From an uncultured Collinsella sp. (lineage in GTDB: Bacteria; Actinomycetota; Coriobacteriia; Coriobacteriales; Coriobacteriaceae): a stretch of DNA of 64,000 nucleotides. Below are positions 59,250 to 64,000 of this stretch, piece by piece (the first letter of the stretch is position 1; each line of letters opens with the position of its first letter). The stretch lies in contig UQIK01000007.1 of assembly GCA_900541125.1 (NCBI GenBank), forward strand, positions 1-64,000, written 5' to 3'. Made by a program: the position numbers and the translations under genes. Under the pieces are notes generated by a model. That model was not told where the DNA came from. It saw only the letters and a program-made list of their open reading frames with translations, and did not search any database.

Positions 59250-61442
59250 TTATAAAGCGTCGGCAGCTATGTGCGCAAGCGCCTCAACGAGCTCCTGCGA
59301 GCTCACGGGTTTACTCAGGTGCGCGTCCATGCCCGCCTCGCGCGAAAGTCTGCGGTCGTCGGCAAAGGCGTTGGCACTCACAGCGATAATCGGCGTGGTC
59401 GCGGCATCCTCGCGATCGAGTGCTCGAATCCGACGCGTGGCCTCAAGGCCATCGATGCCAGGCATCATGATGTCCATCAACACCACGTCGTACTCGTGCG
59501 GTGCGCTCGCGGCAAACGCCTCAACGGCAGACTCGCCATCCTTAGCATGCGTCACGACGGCACCGGCACGGCTGAGCGTAAACTGCGCGATCTCGGCATT
59601 CAGATCGTTATCCTCTACGAGCAAAACGTGCAAGCCCTGGAGCGCATCGCCATCGCCCGCATCCGCGCGAACTGCCTGAGGAATCTCGGAGCGCTTGCAT
59701 TTCTCAAACGGCAGGCGGATGGTAAACGTCGTCCCCTGCCCCAAGACGCTCGTAAAACTCATGGTTCCGCCCATAAGCTCGACTAACTGTTTTGCGATAG
59801 GCGCGCCCAGGCCAGTTCCCGATGAGGCGCCTTCCACCTGTTGCTCCTCGCGGCAAAACGGCTCGTAGAGGTGCTGTTGGAACTCCTCGCTCATGCCAAT
59901 ACCGTTGTCGGCGATCGTGTATTCATAGACGGGGGCGCCATCCGCTGGCTCCACCTCGCGGCACACCAGGCGAACGTATCCGCCCTGGCGGTTGTACTTG
60001 ACGGCATTGCCGGCAATATTGAGCAACAGGCGCTTGAGGTGCGTCACGCTCACCCGAGCATAGGGATGATTAAGGGTCTGCTGGTCGCAGATAATTGTCA
60101 CCAGACGCTCCTCGGCCTGGCGCTCCAGAATATCGCGCACCTCGTGGTTGAGGGTCGCCAAGTTTGTGGAAACAAGCTCCAGGTCGACCTGCCCGCTCTC
60201 CAGGCGACTCATATCCAGGGCCTCGTTGGCAAGGTCGAGCAGCAGTCCCGATGCTGTCCAGATTTTTGAGCGGCACTCAGTCTGCTTTTGCAGATCGTCC
60301 GCATTGGCATCGCCAACCTCGACCATGCCGCGAATGCCGTTGATGGGCGTGCGCAGATCGTGGCTCATGCGACGCAGAAACTCTGTCTTTGCCGAGTTGG
60401 CCGACGAGGCCTCACGCGCCGCCTTTGCCAGCTTGTCGCCATAGTCGCGCTCCTGCTGCAGCAAGTCCGTCAAACGTCGGCGATCAGCGCGGCGACGCAC
60501 CATCACAACAACGGCTACAACACCGCTGTAGAGCACCAGCACGCCGGCAGCAACAGCTGCGACGACCTCAAAGTAGCGCCGTGCCGAGGCATAGGTGTAC
60601 ACATAGAATTTGTGCGCTTTTCCAAATGTGCCCAAATACCACTCGCCGTCGGCGTTAACCAATCTGACCTTACCAGCCAGGCATCGATCCTTAATACCGT
60701 CGACAATGAAGACATCCGTCGCAGGCAGATCGAATACGCCCAATACAGTGGGTTCAACGGCATTGGTCGCAACGACCTTGCCGTCGCTTTCGATCACGAT
60801 ATTGCCGCTATCGATGGTTTCATAGCCTTCGAGCAAACTCTGCAGTTTGAGTGTATTGCTTGCAACCGCCTTCGCGCTCTGATGCCTTACCGCGATAACG
60901 ATGCCCTCGCCATCCTGCCGAGTCACGCAGCCAATGTCTGCGACCGAATCATCCGCAAGCGTGATGCGGGCGGTATAGGACTTAAGCGGATGAGTTGCCA
61001 CCTCCAGCACGGGTGCTTCCTTGAGATACGTAGCAAGCGACTCGTAGCCCACGCCATCCGTCGAGGACTCGGACACCAAATTGCCCGATGCGTCCGTCAC
61101 GATCAGTGCGCTCACGTTGAACTGGTCGGCATATTGCTCCAGCGTAGCGTTATCCACCGAACCGTCGCGCTCCATATCGCGCGCTGTCTCTCCGGCGATC
61201 TCCATAACGCGAATCAGGTTTTTGGTCGCATAGGCGCTGTTGAACGCATCGTAGGAAAGGCTCTGCGTCGCCACGTAATCGACAACGTCGGCAAAGCGCC
61301 GCTCGGCTTGGGCCGTCGTGTAACCGTAGCTCATCATGCCGGCAACAACCGAGAGCGCTATCCCCAGCAGAGCGACAAGGAGCCATGCCCCTGCCGAACG
61401 ATTGCCCCGCTCCTGAGCGGCGTGGTCGGGCGCATCGATCAT
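59250..61442 (-). CDS. hybrid histidine kinase with extracytoplasmic sensor domain
   Basis: This 730-residue protein has TM1 (about 18-38), an extracytoplasmic sensor (about 40-290, Cache-like, mixed alpha/beta), TM2 (about 293-315), HisKA (His361 in MSHDLRTPINGI), HATPase (NIAGNAVKYN, DNGIGM, GTGLG) and a receiver with Asp657 (LMDIMMPGIDG). It has no HPt domain. The ATG overlaps the stop of the SBP lipoprotein gene by 4 nt, so the lipoprotein may present ligand to this sensor. It is the split counterpart of the fused kinase at 55853-58657. Confidence 0.9.
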   Translation of the reverse strand: MIDAPDHAAQERGNRSAGAWLLVALLGIALSVVAGMMSYGYTTAQAERRFADVVDYVATQSLSYDAFNSAYATKNLIRVMEIAGETARDMERDGSVDNATLEQYADQFNVSALIVTDASGNLVSESSTDGVGYESLATYLKEAPVLEVATHPLKSYTARITLADDSVADIGCVTRQDGEGIVIAVRHQSAKAVASNTLKLQSLLEGYETIDSGNIVIESDGKVVATNAVEPTVLGVFDLPATDVFIVDGIKDRCLAGKVRLVNADGEWYLGTFGKAHKFYVYTYASARRYFEVVAAVAAGVLVLYSGVVAVVVMVRRRADRRRLTDLLQQERDYGDKLAKAAREASSANSAKTEFLRRMSHDLRTPINGIRGMVEVGDANADDLQKQTECRSKIWTASGLLLDLANEALDMSRLESGQVDLELVSTNLATLNHEVRDILERQAEERLVTIICDQQTLNHPYARVSVTHLKRLLLNIAGNAVKYNRQGGYVRLVCREVEPADGAPVYEYTIADNGIGMSEEFQQHLYEPFCREEQQVEGASSGTGLGAPIAKQLVELMGGTMSFTSVLGQGTTFTIRLPFEKCKRSEIPQAVRADAGDGDALQGLHVLLVEDNDLNAEIAQFTLSRAGAVVTHAKDGESAVEAFAASAPHEYDVVLMDIMMPGIDGLEATRRIRALDREDAATTPIIAVSANAFADDRRLSREAGMDAHLSKPVSSQELVEALAHIAADAL

Positions 61443-62308
61443 GACAGGCCCTCCATATTCAAAAATGGCGAAGGGTCATCAAAGTACTTTGACACCAGAC
61501 GTTCCATGGTGCCATCGGCAAGCATTTCTTGGTAGGCATGGGTGAGCTTGACGTCGATGCCACGCGTATCGTTGATATCAAAAGCGGTGCCCAAACCGAC
61601 CTCTAGCAGCGGCTCATCCAAAATGCGATACGTCACACCATAGTCTTTTTCGTAGGTGAGCAGCGAGGACTCATGCGCGGCGATGGCGTCGACCAGACCC
61701 TCAACAAGCGCCGGGTTCAGGTATGAGTGGTCCGAAAAGCTGTAGAGCTCTTTGATCTGCGGAACGTTTTCATTTGTACGATTGAGCAAAATGCCCTCGG
61801 GCTTGGTGGTGGACTGGACCGCCACGACCTTATCCTCAAGATCCGCAAGCGTGTAGATATCGCTCTGGGGATCGACCGCGACCACCTGGCGGCTCGCAAG
61901 GTACGGGCCGGCCCAACGATACTCGTTTTCGCGACCCGTCATGCTAAAGCTACCCATGACGCAATCGAGTTCGCCGCTCGCCAGCAGCTCTTTCTTCTTT
62001 TCCCAGTCGATCAGCTGGTATTTTGGCTTGTAACCAATGCGGGCCAAAGCCTCGGTCAATATCTCAACATCCAGGCCAACAATATCGCCGTACTCGTCGG
62101 TATACACAAACGGTGGATAGAGGTCGCTTCCGACGTTGAGCGTCTTAAGGTCGTCGTCCTTTACCTGCGTGGCGTCCGGGCCTTTTGATGCAGACACCGA
62201 GGCTCTGCCATTCGACCCGGAGCAGCCGGCTATCGCTACGACAAAGGCACTCGCCACTGCAAGCGCGACAAACAACGATATGGACACCGAGCGGCGAGGT
62301 CTTTTCAT
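61439..62308 (-). CDS. solute-binding lipoprotein (SBP_bac_3), partner of the kinase
   Basis: This 289-residue secreted lipoprotein has lipobox AIAGC with Cys29, then a periplasmic amino-acid-binding fold: LNVGSDLYPPFVYTDEYGDIVGLDVEILTEALARIGYKPKYQLIDWEKKKELLASGELDCVMGSFS. No ABC permease or ATPase is adjacent, and its stop overlaps the kinase start. A signalling role, rather than transport, is inferred. ATG 62308 has GGAG upstream. It is upstream in a two-gene unit. Confidence 0.88.
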   Translation of the reverse strand: MKRPRRSVSISLFVALAVASAFVVAIAGCSGSNGRASVSASKGPDATQVKDDDLKTLNVGSDLYPPFVYTDEYGDIVGLDVEILTEALARIGYKPKYQLIDWEKKKELLASGELDCVMGSFSMTGRENEYRWAGPYLASRQVVAVDPQSDIYTLADLEDKVVAVQSTTKPEGILLNRTNENVPQIKELYSFSDHSYLNPALVEGLVDAIAAHESSLLTYEKDYGVTYRILDEPLLEVGLGTAFDINDTRGIDVKLTHAYQEMLADGTMERLVSKYFDDPSPFLNMEGLS

Positions 62309-62452
62309 CGAGCTCCAGAAGATCCTGTTTACAGACTGAAATGGCTAAAGATAATAGCAAACAAAACCACACGAGCACCCAATTGTTACAGACGCTTTAC
62401 CGTGTGGGGCCTTCCAGCCGACTTGGCAGAAGACCCCGCATACAGCGCTCAC

Positions 62453-63667
62453 TTACCGTGCATTAAAAACGTAGCGGTCCAGGCGGTCGCACGCTTCCTT
62501 TACGCGCGAAAGCGGCAGCGCCAGATTCACGCGAATGTGGCAGGGCCCGTGGAACGGACGGCCATCCTGATACCCCACGCCCACGCGGGCGCCCTCGTCG
62601 AGCAGCCACTGAATATCGCGGCCATGTTCGCGGCACCACTCGGTGCAGTCCAGAAACACCATGTACGTGCCCTGCGGACGCGAAAACGCGACGCCCTTCC
62701 AATGTTTTTTTGCATACGTGCAGAAGTACTCGATATTGCCGGCAAGCACCTGATTGAGCTCGTCCACCCACTCATAGCCTTGCGGCTGGTAGGCACCGAT
62801 AAGCGCGTGCATCGAGAGGACGTTCATCTCGTTGTAGTGAGTCTTGTTGGACACGGCACACACGCGGTCGCGCAGCGTCTCGTTGTAGATGATGTGGTAG
62901 CTGCCGACCAGACCCGCCAGGTTAAACGTCTTGCTCGGCGCATAGAGGGCAACCGTGCGCATGCGGGCATCCTCGCTCACCGACTGCGTCGGGATATGCT
63001 TGTGTCCCGGCAGGATGATATCGGACCAAATCTCGTCCGAGATCACCACGCAATCGTGCTGGCGATAGATGTCCATGGCGCGCTCGATTTCGTCGCGCTC
63101 CCATACGCGCCCGCAGGGATTGTGCGGCGAGCAGAACACCGCGGCATGGATGTTGTTTTGGGCGAGTTTGCACTCCATGTCCTCAAAGTCCATGCGCCAC
63201 ACGCCCCGGTTGTCGAGTTTAAGCGGGCTGTGGACAATGCGATAGCCCGCGGCCTCGATGGACTTGGTAAAGCCGATGTAGGTGGGGCTGTGGACCAGCA
63301 CCGCATCGCCCGGCTGGACATACGCGCGCAGCGTCGACACGACGCCGCCCAGCACGCCGTTTTCGTAGCCGATATGTTCAGGGCTCAAACCTTCGACGCC
63401 ATTGCGGCGATTCTGCCATTCGATGATGCGATCGAAGTACTCAGCGCGCGGGTTAAAGTAGCCAAACATGGGGTGCTGGGCACGCTGAATGATGTGTTCC
63501 TGGACCGTGGGCACCGTGGCAAAATTCATGTCGGCCACCCACATGGGGATGCGGTCGAAGCCCTCGTCGGGTGCGTTCGGAGCCATACCGGGGATCTCGC
63601 CCCAAGAGTCAACGGCGATGGAGTCCATGCCGTGGCGGTCGATGATTGAAGTGAAGTCGTATTTCAT
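62453..63667 (-). CDS. patB: MalY/PatB-type PLP-dependent C-S lyase
   Basis: This 404-residue fold-type I PLP enzyme of the MalY/PatB group has PMWVADMNF near the start, CSPHNPCGRVW, VVISDEIWSDI and the PLP lysine in SKTFNLAG. These enzymes cleave cystathionine or cysteine conjugates. It could release sulfur or odorous products. ATG 63667 has GGGGGTCC upstream. The 62309-62452 gap shows nothing else clear. It is monocistronic. Confidence 0.88.
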   Translation of the reverse strand: MKYDFTSIIDRHGMDSIAVDSWGEIPGMAPNAPDEGFDRIPMWVADMNFATVPTVQEHIIQRAQHPMFGYFNPRAEYFDRIIEWQNRRNGVEGLSPEHIGYENGVLGGVVSTLRAYVQPGDAVLVHSPTYIGFTKSIEAAGYRIVHSPLKLDNRGVWRMDFEDMECKLAQNNIHAAVFCSPHNPCGRVWERDEIERAMDIYRQHDCVVISDEIWSDIILPGHKHIPTQSVSEDARMRTVALYAPSKTFNLAGLVGSYHIIYNETLRDRVCAVSNKTHYNEMNVLSMHALIGAYQPQGYEWVDELNQVLAGNIEYFCTYAKKHWKGVAFSRPQGTYMVFLDCTEWCREHGRDIQWLLDEGARVGVGYQDGRPFHGPCHIRVNLALPLSRVKEACDRLDRYVFNAR

Positions 63668-63778
63668 GCTGGACCCCCGTGCAAAGTGATTGTTTTGGTA
63701 GGCGTTATTGTCCACCAGCGTGGGCGGTTTTGGCATGAGGTTTGCTGTTGATTTTGACGGATACGGATAGATGGCCGG

Positions 63779-64000
63779 CTAGTCCCGCGCGTCGTTGATA
63801 GCGGTTACCGTCAACCTGGCTCCGTCGACCGTAAACGATATGTCAAGCCCGGCGTAAGCCAAATGGTAAATGCGGTTTGGCTCGTGCTTGCTGCCCGCGC
63901 GGCGCGGATCTTGACGAAGAACCTCGACCAAGCCAGGAAGCTTTGCAGTCGGGACCATATCCTGCAGCGTCTGCGGAAACTCAACATCGAGCTCTTGCCA
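63779..64000 (-). CDS. C-terminal end of an incomplete protein (unknown, possibly RelE-fold)
   Basis: On the minus strand an open frame enters from the window edge and ends at 63779. The visible 73 residues start WQELDVEFPQTLQDMVPTAK, include RRAGSKHEPNRIYHL, and end AGLDISFTVDGARLTVTAINDARD. The final strand pattern recalls RelE-like toxins, but the homology is not firm. The start lies outside the window. Confidence 0.5.
   Translation of the reverse strand, partial: WQELDVEFPQTLQDMVPTAKLPGLVEVLRQDPRRAGSKHEPNRIYHLAYAGLDISFTVDGARLTVTAINDARD

Overview
The window is 64 kb of high-GC, densely coded bacterial chromosome. It most likely comes from a gut Coriobacteriia, probably Collinsella. That is an inference from the GC-rich codon use, the bifidobacterial-type bile salt hydrolase, the gene repertoire and strong AGGAGG ribosome sites; no database search was possible. 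I see no rRNA, tRNA, CRISPR array, prophage or insertion sequence.

1-13 kb: an RGG-tailed MarR-like protein, a DHA2 drug exporter, an XRE/AlaA fusion under a palindromic operator, a LysR/EamA divergent pair, Kup potassium uptake, bile salt hydrolase, two aberrant peptide deformylase homologues (2.8 and 10.6 kb) and a purine permease. 12.7-20 kb: an esterase, uracil permease, a MetE-like methyltransferase with a LysR neighbour, a HAD phosphatase, and a TPP-riboswitch operon (thiM, thiamine-binding protein, thiE). 20-29 kb: a patatin phospholipase, two paralogous c-di-GMP proteins, a flavoprotein with a Cys-less ArsC-like protein, a CobW GTPase and TrmL.

28.9-38.7 kb is the most unusual stretch. 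An AT-richer island holds a DUF4230-like protein, a secreted protein and a serine recombinase. It is followed by two related AAA-type ATPases, each with three helically phased direct repeats in its promoter. They bracket a UvrA2-like ABC ATPase and lie beside a TetM-like GTPase. 39-50 kb: housekeeping and transport genes (rsmJ, rlmA, MATE, a second LysR/EamA pair, ung, an SDR, a VUT transporter, prfC) and an unlisted 47-codon membrane peptide gene. 50-64 kb: a GntR-ABC operon, a methyltransferase with a structured leader, a ClC channel, LOG and K+ channel genes, two convergent hybrid kinases that sense through solute-binding modules (one fused, one split), a MalY/PatB lyase and the end of an incomplete gene.

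At least three families of short palindromic repeats are scattered between genes. Some supply a stop codon or fill the gap between convergent genes. The best candidates for something undescribed are the phased-repeat ATPase pair, the XRE-AlaA gene with a perfect internal start, and these palindrome families.
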